From assembly GCF_024733565.1 (NCBI RefSeq), contig NZ_JANIOC010000011.1, positions 123,335 through 187,334 of the forward strand: 64,000 bases of DNA, in the 5' to 3' direction. The translations under genes were made by a program, and so were the position numbers. The notes beneath the pieces are model-generated. The model saw only the letters and a program-made list of their open reading frames with translations. It was not told the origin of the DNA and ran no database searches. Shown in pieces: positions 16,693 through 25,906 of this stretch. Source of the DNA: Rossellomorea sp. SC111. GTDB lineage: Bacteria > Bacillota > Bacilli > Bacillales > Bacillaceae_B. How positions within the stretch are numbered: position 1 is the stretch's first letter; each line of letters begins with the position of its first letter.

Positions 16693-17410
16693 AAATAAGG
16701 GTTTCTATCAAAAGATAGATGCCTGTAAATAGGAGGAGTATGTAGGTAACGATTTGAAAGAGCTTTTGATTTATTTTGCTGAATAAGGCTTGTCCTGACA
16801 CGAGCCCAACAGCTACTGCGGGTAATGCTTGCAGGCTTGATTCCCAAACGGTCAGAGAGGTTCCTGCAACTACCACCTGGATTCCTAGACTGACGAGATA
16901 GATGAACAGATAAAAGGCAAGGGTCGTTCCCCGAAGTTTCTCTTTCCTTGTCCCGGTGCCTGAAAAATAGAGAAGCAGAGGCGGACCGGGCATCCCGATA
17001 CTTGTGGTCAGCACGCCCGACAATCCCCCTGCCAGAAAGTCCCGTCCGGTCGACTGCCTGATGCGGAAATTCATGATAAGGAAAATCGTGAGAAGTATGA
17101 TGACCAGGCTGATCACTATCTTTAGAAGACTCATATCAATAAGAGTAAAAACCACTATCCCCAGGAATAAGCCGGGAATGCTCCCGATTACAAACCTTTT
17201 TACAAATGAAAAGTCAATATCCCGCCTGATTTTCACAATCAGTGCCAAAGAAATCACAAGGGATAAGATCAAATTAATCTGGATCGCTTCTTTAGGTGGA
17301 TATAACAGCAATAGAAAAGGTGTAGCCATGATGGAAAATCCGAACCCTGTACTCGTTTGCAATATGGATGCACATAAAATGATAGCCATAAACAAGATAA
17401 ATGTACTCAA
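16691..17410 (-). CDS. TauE/SafE-family (sulfite-exporter-like) membrane protein
   Basis: 239 residues, about eight helices in two halves. The GFGFSIMATPFLLLL block and the GGLSGVLTTSIGMPGPPLLL block are the paired signatures of the family. It probably moves a sulfur- or carbon-containing anion across the membrane. The ATG overlaps the stop of the upstream membrane-protein gene by 4 bases, so the two form an operon. Confidence 0.85.
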   Translation of the reverse strand: MSTFILFMAIILCASILQTSTGFGFSIMATPFLLLLYPPKEAIQINLILSLVISLALIVKIRRDIDFSFVKRFVIGSIPGLFLGIVVFTLIDMSLLKIVISLVIILLTIFLIMNFRIRQSTGRDFLAGGLSGVLTTSIGMPGPPLLLYFSGTGTRKEKLRGTTLAFYLFIYLVSLGIQVVVAGTSLTVWESSLQALPAVAVGLVSGQALFSKINQKLFQIVTYILLLFTGIYLLIETLI

Positions 17411-18444
17411 GACACATGCTCCTTACTCTTTCTTTCAAGCAAATATCGATTTGACCCCACCCATAAACCAACCTCGGCTATGAGAAACAGACACACAATC
17501 CACGCCCAAACATGTAAAAATCCTTCATGAAACGGATAAAAACGATTCAAATAATAAGGATTATCATGCATGGTAATCGTAAAAGCATAGAACATTCCGA
17601 AGGTGAAATTCCGCGACCACTGACTAATATGATAGGTAAAGATCCCCTTTTTCCACCCCAGTTTCTGAATCCGCTTGACTGCTCTCACCATCTCCAACCA
17701 TTCCACTCCAATCAGAAGGAAAAATACAAACAGCCAAAAAATCATGATAATCCTTCCGGACAACATCTCAGAAGACACGATGGCAAGGCCTGTAATGGAT
17801 AAAGCTCCGTGGATGATACAATTTGTACTTGGCCAATCATCAATGAGTGTCCAACGGCTTCCTCTGCCATAACGAACGATCATCAGCTTAATCCCTATCA
17901 AATAATAAAAGGCTCCCAGGGATATCGCCCCAATCAGCAACCCCTCTGGAAGAGAAGGATAAAGCTTCACCCAAAAAATCACAACTGACTGGGTAGCAAC
18001 GGTAGACAGTAACACAACACCATGAATGGGATGTGCGGCCGGCCGTTTCAACAACTCTTTAAACCGACAGACGCAGCTTGCCATAAAACCGAGCCACATC
18101 AATGTATTGAGTAACATGACTGCCTGAACCGCCACGCTCATATCGGGAAAATATTTGACGATCACATTACTCAATACCGAAATACCCGCAATCCATGATC
18201 CCATGACGAATGAAGGTACAGGCTTCGTTAGTAAAAGAATTCTATCTGATTTAGTTAACAACTGCTTAATAAGAGATTTATATATAATGGCAGTCAGCAC
18301 AATTAAGGAAACACTCAGTATTTTTGCAGTGATGTGGTTCACCCAGGTAAAAGCATCAATGGCAGCATAAAGAAAGATTCCAATAGCCATAATGATGGCA
18401 CCTGAAGCTGGATCGATGTTGTTTTTGTTTTCTACAGTCTTCAT
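17407..18444 (-). CDS. Ten-helix membrane protein, TDT/SLAC1-like
   Basis: 345 residues with about ten hydrophobic segments. GSWIAGISVLSN, MLWLGFMASCVCRFKELLK and the VATQSVVIF stretch are reminiscent of tellurite-resistance/dicarboxylate (TDT) transporters and SLAC1 anion channels, but the match is loose. It is coupled to the TauE-like gene, suggesting joint anion transport. A different uncharacterised family remains possible. Confidence 0.5.
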   Translation of the reverse strand: MKTVENKNNIDPASGAIIMAIGIFLYAAIDAFTWVNHITAKILSVSLIVLTAIIYKSLIKQLLTKSDRILLLTKPVPSFVMGSWIAGISVLSNVIVKYFPDMSVAVQAVMLLNTLMWLGFMASCVCRFKELLKRPAAHPIHGVVLLSTVATQSVVIFWVKLYPSLPEGLLIGAISLGAFYYLIGIKLMIVRYGRGSRWTLIDDWPSTNCIIHGALSITGLAIVSSEMLSGRIIMIFWLFVFFLLIGVEWLEMVRAVKRIQKLGWKKGIFTYHISQWSRNFTFGMFYAFTITMHDNPYYLNRFYPFHEGFLHVWAWIVCLFLIAEVGLWVGSNRYLLERKSKEHVS

Positions 18445-18585
18445 CTTTCTACTTTAGAGACCTCCTTTCTGGCTGTGGTAACCAGGAGCCAAATGAAACT
18501 CCCTGCCCCTCGTAGTCTTATCCACTATCATCCCCACTAAATTCTAGACATTAACTATATAAGTCTAACATTTCTCTATCGAAAA

Positions 18586-18651
18586 GAGGGACGGACCTCC
18601 AATAAGCAATAAACCCCTGGGGTTTATCACGAAATTGGAGGTCCGTCCCTC
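18586..18651. repeat. GGACGGACC inverted repeat, copy 10 (nested hairpin)
   Basis: Arms GAGGGACGGACCTCC and GGAGGTCCGTCCCTC. The loop itself holds an AAACCCCTGGGGTTT hairpin. It lies just beyond the GGDEF/EAL gene's stop codon. Confidence 0.9.
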
Positions 18652-18658
18652 ACTTAAA

Positions 18659-20875
18659 TCATTGCGTCGCTCTCTCCCCGGTCAAAGATAATCGTAACTC
18701 AGATGGGGGCAATGGCCTGCTAAAATGATATCCCTGCCCGATTTGACAGCCATTCCGCTTCAGGAACAACATTTGATTTTCCATTTCTATGCCTTCTGCT
18801 ATGGTTATAAAGTTCATATTTTGACTCATATCGATGATGGCTTTGACAATGGAAACCTGATTGGAGTCTTCCATAATATCATCCACGAAGGATTTATCGA
18901 TTTTGATGCTGTCGATCGGTAAGTGTCTTAAATTACTTAATGACGAGTAACCCGTTCCAAAGTCATCCATTGAAATCATGACACCCACCTTTTTCAACTT
19001 ATTGAGAACTTTCGTTGATATTTCAAAGTCCTGCATAATGCTCTCTGTTATTTCCAGCTCAAGTCGGTCCGGCTTAAATTTATATTCCGATAAAATTTCT
19101 TTTACCATTTCAACAAACCCGCCATCCTTAATCTGTCTGACGGATATATTGACAGCAACAGGAATAATGCCCATTCCGGTCTCTTCCCACTCTTTGCTTT
19201 GTCTACAAGCCTCTCTCAAAACCCACTCCCCGATCGGAATGATCAACCCGGTCTCTTCTGCCAGCGGAATAAACTCAGCCGGAGAGATCATTCCCAATGT
19301 AGGATGCTCCCAACGTATCAACGCTTCTACACCAATTATATTAAGGGTATCGAGATCTACCTTCGGCTGATAATGGAGGCATAATTGATCGAATTCCAAT
19401 ACCTTTCGGAGTCCATTTTCAATCTCCATATTTCTTGAAGAAGCCTTTTCGAGTTCGGGATAATAGAACTGATAGTTGTTCTTCCCCCGCTCCTTGGCTA
19501 AATACATGGCTGTGTCAGCTTGTTTGATTAAACTCTCCTCGTCTCTCCCATCCTTTGGATACATACTGATACCGATACTCGGGGTGACAAAGAATTCCTG
19601 TTCCTGAATGAAGATCGGACTTATGAAACTTTGTAAAATTTCTTTCGTGGTTTCTGCAACTTCCCGTTCATTCATATTGGAGAGAATAATAATAAATTCA
19701 TCCCCTCCTTGTCTGAACACAATCCCTTTGTCACTTAACACCTTTTCCAATCGAAAGGCGACCTTCCTCAATATGGAATCTCCGGTCGAATGCCCTTTTG
19801 TATCGTTGATGACTTTAAAGCGATCCAGATCCAAAAATAATATCGCCATCAATTGATCCGGATTATCACGTAAAGATCCGCTTAAATGTTGTTTGAATTT
19901 ATTGCGATTCGGAAGACCGGTCAGTGAATCATAATAGGCCATGGTATGAATCGTTTTCTCAGCTTTCTTTCGATTTGTAATATCCCGGCCAACCAACTGA
20001 ATGGCCATCCTTCCGCCATATAAAATGGGCATAGCAGAAATCTCCAATTCTATCTCTTCACCGTTAAGGCGGTAAACAGTCAGTTCAAAACGTTCACCTG
20101 AGGTAGAACCATAGGTCTCTTCCCTAACCCTCCTGATATTTTCAGCACTGGTAAATTTGGAGACATTTTGGTTTAGGATGTCTGCCGGGCCATCTGCACC
20201 TATCAGTCTGCTTCCCGCCTCATTGATATAATAAAACGTTTGGTCACTGATCACTGCAATGATATCCGGGGACAAGTCTACTAAACTGCGATATTGATCT
20301 TCACTTTCCTTTCGGTTGGTGATATCAAACAACACACTCGTAAAAGAAGTCATTTCCCCATCTTCATCCAATGTCGGAATTCCCCTGTCCTGGATCCAGC
20401 GAACCTGGCCATCAGGCCAAATGATCCGGTAAATGCTCACACATGCCTGACCTGAACCAAGCTTCTTCGCTCTCTCTTCCAATACCGGCATGTCCTCAGG
20501 ATAAATCACTTTTTTCCACAGAAGTGTATCCTGATAGAAATCCTTCAATGGATATCCATACAACTTTTCAATGCCCGGAGTGATCAATAGAACATCTGAT
20601 TTCAAATCATGGGACCAGATGGCAACATCCAGCGTCTCGAAAATATTGTTTAAATTCTTATTGCTGTTGGATAGTTCCCTTGAAGCACTCCAATTCCCCC
20701 TGAATAAGATGAACAATAGAGCAAGCATACAGGATACTAAACTTGTGTGAAGAAATAGTGACCCTTCACCATTAGATTGATCGATTACCTTCCATGAAAA
20801 ATCGAGGATTTCTAAGAAGATCATGGTAATAAAAAGTATGAGGACTGTTTTCTTATTTTGTGTAAAAAACATCAT
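18659..20875 (-). CDS. Membrane PAS-PAS-GGDEF-EAL cyclic-di-GMP protein
   Basis: 738 residues. Two membrane helices (about 10-28 and 42-59) are followed by two PAS domains (about 78-190 and 195-303), a GGDEF domain with intact GGDEF at 390-394, and an EAL domain with EAL at 517-519, DDFGTGYSSL and a C-terminal EGIE. Both catalytic sets look intact, so it may make and degrade c-di-GMP, with PAS ligands choosing. It is a single gene. c-di-GMP in bacilli affects motility and exopolysaccharide. Confidence 0.92.
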   Translation of the reverse strand: MMFFTQNKKTVLILFITMIFLEILDFSWKVIDQSNGEGSLFLHTSLVSCMLALLFILFRGNWSASRELSNSNKNLNNIFETLDVAIWSHDLKSDVLLITPGIEKLYGYPLKDFYQDTLLWKKVIYPEDMPVLEERAKKLGSGQACVSIYRIIWPDGQVRWIQDRGIPTLDEDGEMTSFTSVLFDITNRKESEDQYRSLVDLSPDIIAVISDQTFYYINEAGSRLIGADGPADILNQNVSKFTSAENIRRVREETYGSTSGERFELTVYRLNGEEIELEISAMPILYGGRMAIQLVGRDITNRKKAEKTIHTMAYYDSLTGLPNRNKFKQHLSGSLRDNPDQLMAILFLDLDRFKVINDTKGHSTGDSILRKVAFRLEKVLSDKGIVFRQGGDEFIIILSNMNEREVAETTKEILQSFISPIFIQEQEFFVTPSIGISMYPKDGRDEESLIKQADTAMYLAKERGKNNYQFYYPELEKASSRNMEIENGLRKVLEFDQLCLHYQPKVDLDTLNIIGVEALIRWEHPTLGMISPAEFIPLAEETGLIIPIGEWVLREACRQSKEWEETGMGIIPVAVNISVRQIKDGGFVEMVKEILSEYKFKPDRLELEITESIMQDFEISTKVLNKLKKVGVMISMDDFGTGYSSLSNLRHLPIDSIKIDKSFVDDIMEDSNQVSIVKAIIDMSQNMNFITIAEGIEMENQMLFLKRNGCQIGQGYHFSRPLPPSELRLSLTGERATQ

Positions 20876-20968
20876 TACGCTCCTGAATTTAGAATTTCTA
20901 CTTATCCAAGTGTACTATTTATGGCTATCATTCTCAATACAGCTAAAAATTTCCTGTCGCACTTAAAA

Positions 20969-21002
20969 AAGAACCAACTCCTGCTATTAAGAGTTGGTTC
21001 TT
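20969..21002. terminator. Terminator after transglutaminase lipoprotein gene
   Basis: A 12-bp stem (AAGAACCAACTC) with a 10-base loop and A6 on the upstream side. It serves the minus-strand gene ending at 21006. Confidence 0.85.
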
Positions 21003-21005
21003 CAT

Positions 21006-22706
21006 TCAATACGACACACCCGTCCGTGTATGCGTCTTCTTAAATTCATTCATATCCGGATCGAAATAATCTTCATTAAAGGCCGGAACAAACTTACCGT
21101 CCTTCAAATAACCGGATCCCCATGTCGGATCCAGGGTCACCCATTCTCCGTCAAGATTCGCTTCCAACCACGCATGCCTTCCCGGGAAAATGCCCCCTGC
21201 CCTGCCTTCCACGAATCTTGCCTCAATATCGCTGGCACGAAGCATGGCAATCGCCAGGTACGCATAATCCTGGCACACACCGGTTTTGGATTTCAGTGTT
21301 TTCAATGCACTGTCATCCCAATTGAAATCATCATTTTCATATTTTTCCACATCATACGAAACATTCTTTGCGACATAATCATAGATGGCTTTTGCCTTGT
21401 CCCTGTCACTTGATTTTCCTGAAGTGACGGTTTCTGCCTGCTTCTTGATTTCAGGTGAATCTGACTGAACACCCCGTGAAGGCAGTAGGTCCCGCATGTC
21501 TTCACCTGTGGATTCCACTTCAAACTTTGCAAAACCGAAAAACCTGAAGAAATCACTGTTCTCTTCCTTTATTTCAGGTACGCTGAGGGTCACTTCATAT
21601 GTACCCGGTCCAAAGCGAAGGTAAAACGAATCATCAAAGGTGAAATCTTCGACAGGTATGACGTCCAGTGCTTCGTCTTCCCCCTTTTTCGTAGTGATAT
21701 AAATATGCGTCGTTTCCTGGCCGAATTCTGCTTTCGGGTCGATGCTTCCTTTGATCTTGTATTGGCCATCCGACTCTTCACCTCCAAACTGAGGAGATTC
21801 GAGGGTCACTCCCCGCTCACGATAAGTATCCGCATACTCAATGGGACTCATCAGCCGGTCTGACTCGTTATTTATGAGAAGAGTGGTCGCCGTCTGGTAG
21901 TAATTCTCACGGTCTCCATCCGGAACCAGCACTTCAAGCTCATGAACCCCTTTTCCGTAAAACAAGGGGACATCATAGTTAAATTCGCCATCCTCCACGG
22001 GGATGACATGCTTCCAGTTATCTGAGTCCTTCTTTAGTCTGAGCATGATCGTGTCTTCATCCGAGAGGTTAGCTGCCGTTCCTTTTAAAGAGAAGACTTC
22101 TCTCCCTTTGACATAGCTGGATTTGGTTTTTAATGAAAGTTCAGCATCCTGGCCAAACGGCGTCAAGGTCACATCCCTATTGGCATCCGGATTTACATTA
22201 TGGACGGTAAAAGATGCTGTATCATAGTAGTAATTCTCACGGTCCTTACTCGGGAGCTGCACAGAGACACTATACTCCCCTTCCCCGTTAAAAAAATGGA
22301 TATCCTGCTGGAACTTGCCGTCTTCGATCGGTGTGTAATATTCGAGTTGCCTTCCTGCAGGTCCTTCTTCACTAGCCCTGACTTTAATCCAGGCAAAGTC
22401 CGATTTCAGATCTTGATACTTTTCAACTTCCCCCTTCACGCTCACCTTTCCATTTGCAGCGAATTCTTTATATGCTGGCTCATCAATTGTGACACCGATT
22501 TCCTCGCTATAAGATGTGAGTTTCAGAGGCTCCTCTTCCCCTATCTCTTCGTTCATTTTCTTTACTTCTTTTTCATACGGATCTTCTTCTCTTTTATCGG
22601 CTTTCGTTTCCCCACTGCCGGCATTCGAGTCACTGCATGCCGTCACAAACAGTAAACTGCTCCACAAACACAATACTAAAATCAAAAACGAACGCTTCTC
22701 CCTCAT
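21006..22706 (-). CDS. Lipoprotein with transglutaminase-like protease domain
   Basis: 566 residues. A signal peptide ends in the lipobox FVTAC with Cys24 as lipid anchor. The middle holds three or four similar beta-rich modules, each with a PVEDG or PIEDG and YYYDTA-like stretch, alternating with acidic spacers. The C-terminal transglutaminase-like domain has the triad C478 (GVCQDYAYL), H511 (RHAWLEA) and D526 (LDPTWG). Such surface proteins may act as cell-wall or peptide-processing enzymes. The substrate is unknown. Confidence 0.88.
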   Translation of the reverse strand: MREKRSFLILVLCLWSSLLFVTACSDSNAGSGETKADKREEDPYEKEVKKMNEEIGEEEPLKLTSYSEEIGVTIDEPAYKEFAANGKVSVKGEVEKYQDLKSDFAWIKVRASEEGPAGRQLEYYTPIEDGKFQQDIHFFNGEGEYSVSVQLPSKDRENYYYDTASFTVHNVNPDANRDVTLTPFGQDAELSLKTKSSYVKGREVFSLKGTAANLSDEDTIMLRLKKDSDNWKHVIPVEDGEFNYDVPLFYGKGVHELEVLVPDGDRENYYQTATTLLINNESDRLMSPIEYADTYRERGVTLESPQFGGEESDGQYKIKGSIDPKAEFGQETTHIYITTKKGEDEALDVIPVEDFTFDDSFYLRFGPGTYEVTLSVPEIKEENSDFFRFFGFAKFEVESTGEDMRDLLPSRGVQSDSPEIKKQAETVTSGKSSDRDKAKAIYDYVAKNVSYDVEKYENDDFNWDDSALKTLKSKTGVCQDYAYLAIAMLRASDIEARFVEGRAGGIFPGRHAWLEANLDGEWVTLDPTWGSGYLKDGKFVPAFNEDYFDPDMNEFKKTHTRTGVSY

Positions 22707-22788
22707 GTCTTCCTCCTCAAAACTTCTTTGCTATCTACACATACGAACCAGACAGATATTAGTTTCTGATTCTATTTTACTATAAATG

Positions 22789-22852
22789 GAGGGACGGACC
22801 TCTACTGGTGATAACTTCAGTTAAATACGAGTCTATTTTGACGTCCGTCCCT
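22789..22852. repeat. GGACGGACC inverted repeat, copy 11
   Basis: Arms GAGGGACGGACCT and ACGTCCGTCCCT (one mismatch) around a loop of about 40 bases, upstream of the lipoprotein gene and downstream of the GNAT gene. Confidence 0.85.
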
Positions 22853-22859
22853 ATACATT

Positions 22860-23366
22860 CTAAATGTGCTTATAATAAATGATAGTCGCCTCTAGTTCCC
22901 CGTAAGGCGAGGTGGCGTAATCTGGTATATGTCCTCCCTTTACGAACCCTAGGGAGGTGTACAAATGATTAGAAGGCGCACCTTTTACCGTATCGAGAAT
23001 GAGCAAGGTCCTTCCCTCTTCTTTCGCTCTTTTCTCTGCGGTTTGCATGAGTTTTTTGGCGATGCCTTTTTGGCGGAATTGGGGGTCGACCATCATCTTG
23101 GCGATTTCGGCTCTGTGGGTACCGTTTTGTTTGGTGCAAAGATGAAGCTGCACAGTTCCTGCAATGGCTTCCTCTACCCATGCTATATAAAGGATCATAT
23201 GAGGACGAAGTGCATGCCCCCAGAACTCCACCGCAGTAGAATGTTCCATTGGGGATAAAAAACCTATCGACGCCCCGTCGTCCACGACTGTCCTTAATAG
23301 ATGAGAAAGCTCAACTATATGCTCATCTATGGTTGTCAGTTCAATAATTTCCAAATCTTCATTCAT
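22860..23366 (-). CDS. GNAT-family N-acetyltransferase
   Basis: About 168 residues. MMVDPQFRQKGIAKKLMQTA is the acetyl-CoA motif and LILDTVKGAPSNHLYTSLGF completes the fold. The ATG at 23366 is preferred, as GGAAGG lies upstream at proper distance. The acceptor is unknown. It is a single gene ending next to a repeat copy. Confidence 0.85.
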   Translation of the reverse strand: MNEDLEIIELTTIDEHIVELSHLLRTVVDDGASIGFLSPMEHSTAVEFWGHALRPHMILYIAWVEEAIAGTVQLHLCTKQNGTHRAEIAKMMVDPQFRQKGIAKKLMQTAEKRAKEEGRTLLILDTVKGAPSNHLYTSLGFVKGGHIPDYATSPYGELEATIIYYKHI

Positions 23367-23483
23367 TATGGCCACCTTCCCCCGCGTATCTATTATTCTC
23401 TTTATTAAAGATTACAAATTTCATTTCAGCAATATACCTGTTAAACTTCATAACACGCTGGAACCTTTAAACTACTATACTTT

Positions 23484-23993
23484 TTATGTAAATTCCCCCA
23501 AAAACCAAAGTTCCCTCTCTCTAGAGCCTATATCTTCGTCCATGATCTTTTCCAAATAGCTTACGGACTCTAAACTCCTCGGAATCTTAATTTTCCATGC
23601 TTTCAATAACTTTCCGTTCATTACCTGCGGTATCCATTTCTGATCCACGAAGTTCCGATCAAAAAAAGCCTTGAAGGCATCTTCTTGATTAAAAACAATG
23701 AGGTGGGAGTTCCATAAATCTGAAGGATCAATCACTACAATGACCCTTGTTTGCATTTCTTTCTCGGTTTTTAATATGATCAAACGTTCACTTCTATCAA
23801 GCAATGTTTGTACCCACAATCGTTTCATTTTAAAAGGGGTTTTGCTCGAGGAAATAAAACCCCTGCCAGCAGGTAATGGTAAATGCCAATATCCATGTAT
23901 AAATTGATCAGGAAAACATTTCGTTTCCTCTTCAATTCTCTTAACCATGGAATCCGTCCTTCTTTTCAACCCGCGAATTTTTTTATTTCTCAC
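23484..23993 (-). CDS. DUF3916-like protein
   Basis: About 169 residues from a GTG start with GGAGGAG upstream. KKIRGLKRRTDSMVKRI, the YWHLPLP box and GFISSSKTPFKMKRL resemble the conserved core of DUF3916, a family of unknown function in bacilli. It is basic at the N-terminus and has no signal peptide. It is a single gene. Confidence 0.65.
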   Translation of the reverse strand: MRNKKIRGLKRRTDSMVKRIEEETKCFPDQFIHGYWHLPLPAGRGFISSSKTPFKMKRLWVQTLLDRSERLIILKTEKEMQTRVIVVIDPSDLWNSHLIVFNQEDAFKAFFDRNFVDQKWIPQVMNGKLLKAWKIKIPRSLESVSYLEKIMDEDIGSRERELWFLGEFT

Positions 23994-24076
23994 CTGTTCT
24001 TCTCCTCCATCATTTCTATAATCAAAGTATAACGGGAAATCACCCACCCCACTAACTTTTTTTGGGATTTCCGCAT

Positions 24077-24125
24077 TTTTGTTATACCCATACTAGAACA
24101 ATTCTGTTATACTTAACATATAACA
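24077..24125 (+). promoter_or_regulatory. Extended -10 promoter with GntR operator
   Basis: TGTTATA-n7-TATAACA (24105-24125) is a dyad overlapping an extended -10 (TG-n-TATACT, 24105-24113), with no good -35. A second imperfect dyad, TTGTT...AACAA, lies at 24079-24101. This is the expected layout for autorepression by the GntR protein encoded next. Confidence 0.6.
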
Positions 24126-24143
24126 AAACTAGGGGGTGACACT

Positions 24144-24527
24144 TTGTTTATCCAAATTGAACCTCAATCGGATACTCCGATTTATGCTCAGGTAACAAAC
24201 GGAATCATGGAAGGGATTGTCAGGAGTGAATTGCTTCCGGGAGATATCCTTCCTTCTGTACGAAGTCTCGCGGGTGACCTTGGTGTGAACATGCATACCG
24301 TGAATAAAAGCTATCATGAATTGGAAAGCAAAGGAGTGATCCGGATTGTTCCGAAGTCGGGTGCGGTCATTTGTTCACCTTCCGAGGGAACGATTCCACC
24401 GCAAAGGTTGAATCAGATTTCAGAAGGATTAAGGCCGATAGTCGTCGAATCACTGGTCGCCGGCATGAGCGAAAAAGAGATTGCCGAATTGGTCGCATCC
24501 ATCATTTCAAACGTTAAGGGGGATTAA
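24144..24527 (+). CDS. GntR-family regulator, YtrA subfamily
   Basis: 127 residues from a TTG start. The winged helix shows PIYAQVTNGIMEGIVRSELL, then LPSVRSLAGDLGVNMHTVNK and GVIRIVPKSGAVI; the short helical tail is typical of the YtrA subfamily, which regulates membrane or ABC transport operons. It lies 3 bases upstream of a DUF1648 membrane protein and probably represses the pair. Confidence 0.9.
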   Translation: MFIQIEPQSDTPIYAQVTNGIMEGIVRSELLPGDILPSVRSLAGDLGVNMHTVNKSYHELESKGVIRIVPKSGAVICSPSEGTIPPQRLNQISEGLRPIVVESLVAGMSEKEIAELVASIISNVKGD

Positions 24528-24530
24528 AAA

Positions 24531-25634
24531 ATGGAAATGACAATTATTTTCGTCACAGTAGGCTTTCTGGCAGCACTTCAAATGGCAGTTCCTTTCATTG
24601 TAAAACGAACGGTGGTGTTCGGTGTAACCATTCCTGTTGATGAGGTGAAAAATGTTCAACTTCGTCATTATAAAAAACTTTATGCCACCCTGACATTGTT
24701 CATCTCAATAATCGTGTTGGTCACCTATTTCATTTGGGCATCGATGAACACCATCACCGAAAATCACCTCATATTTGCGGGATTATTTATGCCCTTTGTC
24801 ATCTTATTCTTGTCGATGGCCCTTTATTTTTATTTTCATATGAAAGTGACGCAGATGAAAAAGCAAGAGCAGTGGTTCAAGGACCGCAAACAAGTTCGCG
24901 TTTCTGAGTTGAACATCAGAACGAAAGATGAAATGCTCCCATGGATCGTGTATACCGTCCCCATGGTCATCACAGTAGGGTTAGTGGTATTCACTTTATT
25001 ACATTACACCAGCCTCCCGGACCAGATCCCTACCCACTGGGGACCGGATGGCAAGCCCGATGCTTTCACCGGTAAAACGTATCTTTCCGCTTTAACCCTT
25101 CCTATTGTGCTATTGGTGATGAATGCCATGTTCCTTGGGATCAATGAGCTTACAAGAAATTCCGGCATCAAGCTGAGCGCAGGGAATGTCGAGTCATCCC
25201 GCGTCCGTCAGCTGCGCCTTCGCAAGTACACGAGCTGGCTGTTGTTCTTCATCTCCATCCTGGTTTCCATGCTGTTTACATTCCTGCAGTTCACCACTTT
25301 GTACGAAAATAGTGTCGGTGAACTGCTGATCATCACGATGCCACTTGCCTTCTCTGCACTCGTCCTGATTGGGACAGTCATACTCGCCATTAAAGTGGGG
25401 AAAAAGGATTCAGACCTCGATGTTGAAATCATCGATGAAAGCTCCGGTGATGTGATCAACGCTGATGATGATCAATACTGGAAAGGCGGCCTCTTCTACT
25501 TCAATCCCGAAGACCCTTCCATCTTCGTCGAAAAACGCTTTGGAGTAGGCTGGACCCTGAACTTCGCAAGACCACTGGGATACATCGTCCTCATCGGACC
25601 ACTCCTGGTCATACTAATCGTGACACTCATATGA
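24531..25634 (+). CDS. DUF1648/DUF5808 membrane protein
   Basis: 367 residues with about eight membrane segments. The DUF1648 core LPDQIPTHWGPDGKPDAF lies at about 165-182, and the C-terminal DDQYWKGGLFYFNPEDPSIF box corresponds to DUF5808. The SdpI-like architecture is known from immunity and signalling proteins, but the role here is uncertain. It is coupled to the YtrA-type regulator. Confidence 0.85.
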   Translation: MEMTIIFVTVGFLAALQMAVPFIVKRTVVFGVTIPVDEVKNVQLRHYKKLYATLTLFISIIVLVTYFIWASMNTITENHLIFAGLFMPFVILFLSMALYFYFHMKVTQMKKQEQWFKDRKQVRVSELNIRTKDEMLPWIVYTVPMVITVGLVVFTLLHYTSLPDQIPTHWGPDGKPDAFTGKTYLSALTLPIVLLVMNAMFLGINELTRNSGIKLSAGNVESSRVRQLRLRKYTSWLLFFISILVSMLFTFLQFTTLYENSVGELLIITMPLAFSALVLIGTVILAIKVGKKDSDLDVEIIDESSGDVINADDDQYWKGGLFYFNPEDPSIFVEKRFGVGWTLNFARPLGYIVLIGPLLVILIVTLI

Positions 25635-25638
25635 TGCA

Positions 25639-25780
25639 GAGGGACGGACCTCAAAAATCAAGCAAAGACGTGACTCAAACGTCCTGCTGATATGAGCTCC
25701 GTCCCTTTCACTATGCGGTTTCCACGTTTTTTTTTTACTGTACTCTTCCATTATTCACCTGAAACCGAGGTCCGTCCCTA
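25639..25780. repeat. GGACGGACC repeat, copy 12 (three arms)
   Basis: A left arm GAGGGACGGACCT at 25639, a degenerate right arm GAGCTCCGTCCCTT at 25694-25707, and a second, perfect right arm GAGGTCCGTCCCT at 25768-25779. The three arms suggest nested or duplicated insertion. Confidence 0.8.
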
Positions 25781-25868
25781 CTGAAAAAGGCTCAATCTCT
25801 GGAAATTCGACAATTGTTATGGACAGATTGTTCGGAATACTATATAAATAGTAGATGGAAACTCACAA

Positions 25869-25882
25869 AGAAAACGTTTACA
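25869..25882 (+). promoter_or_regulatory. Candidate cre site upstream of alanine symporter
   Basis: AGAAAACGTTTACA matches the CcpA consensus WGNAANCGNTNNCA. It lies 25 bases before the start codon, downstream of a possible -10 (TACTAT, 25838). Carbon repression is plausible. Confidence 0.45.
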
Positions 25883-25906
25883 ACACGAGATGACAAGGAG
25901 GATTCT

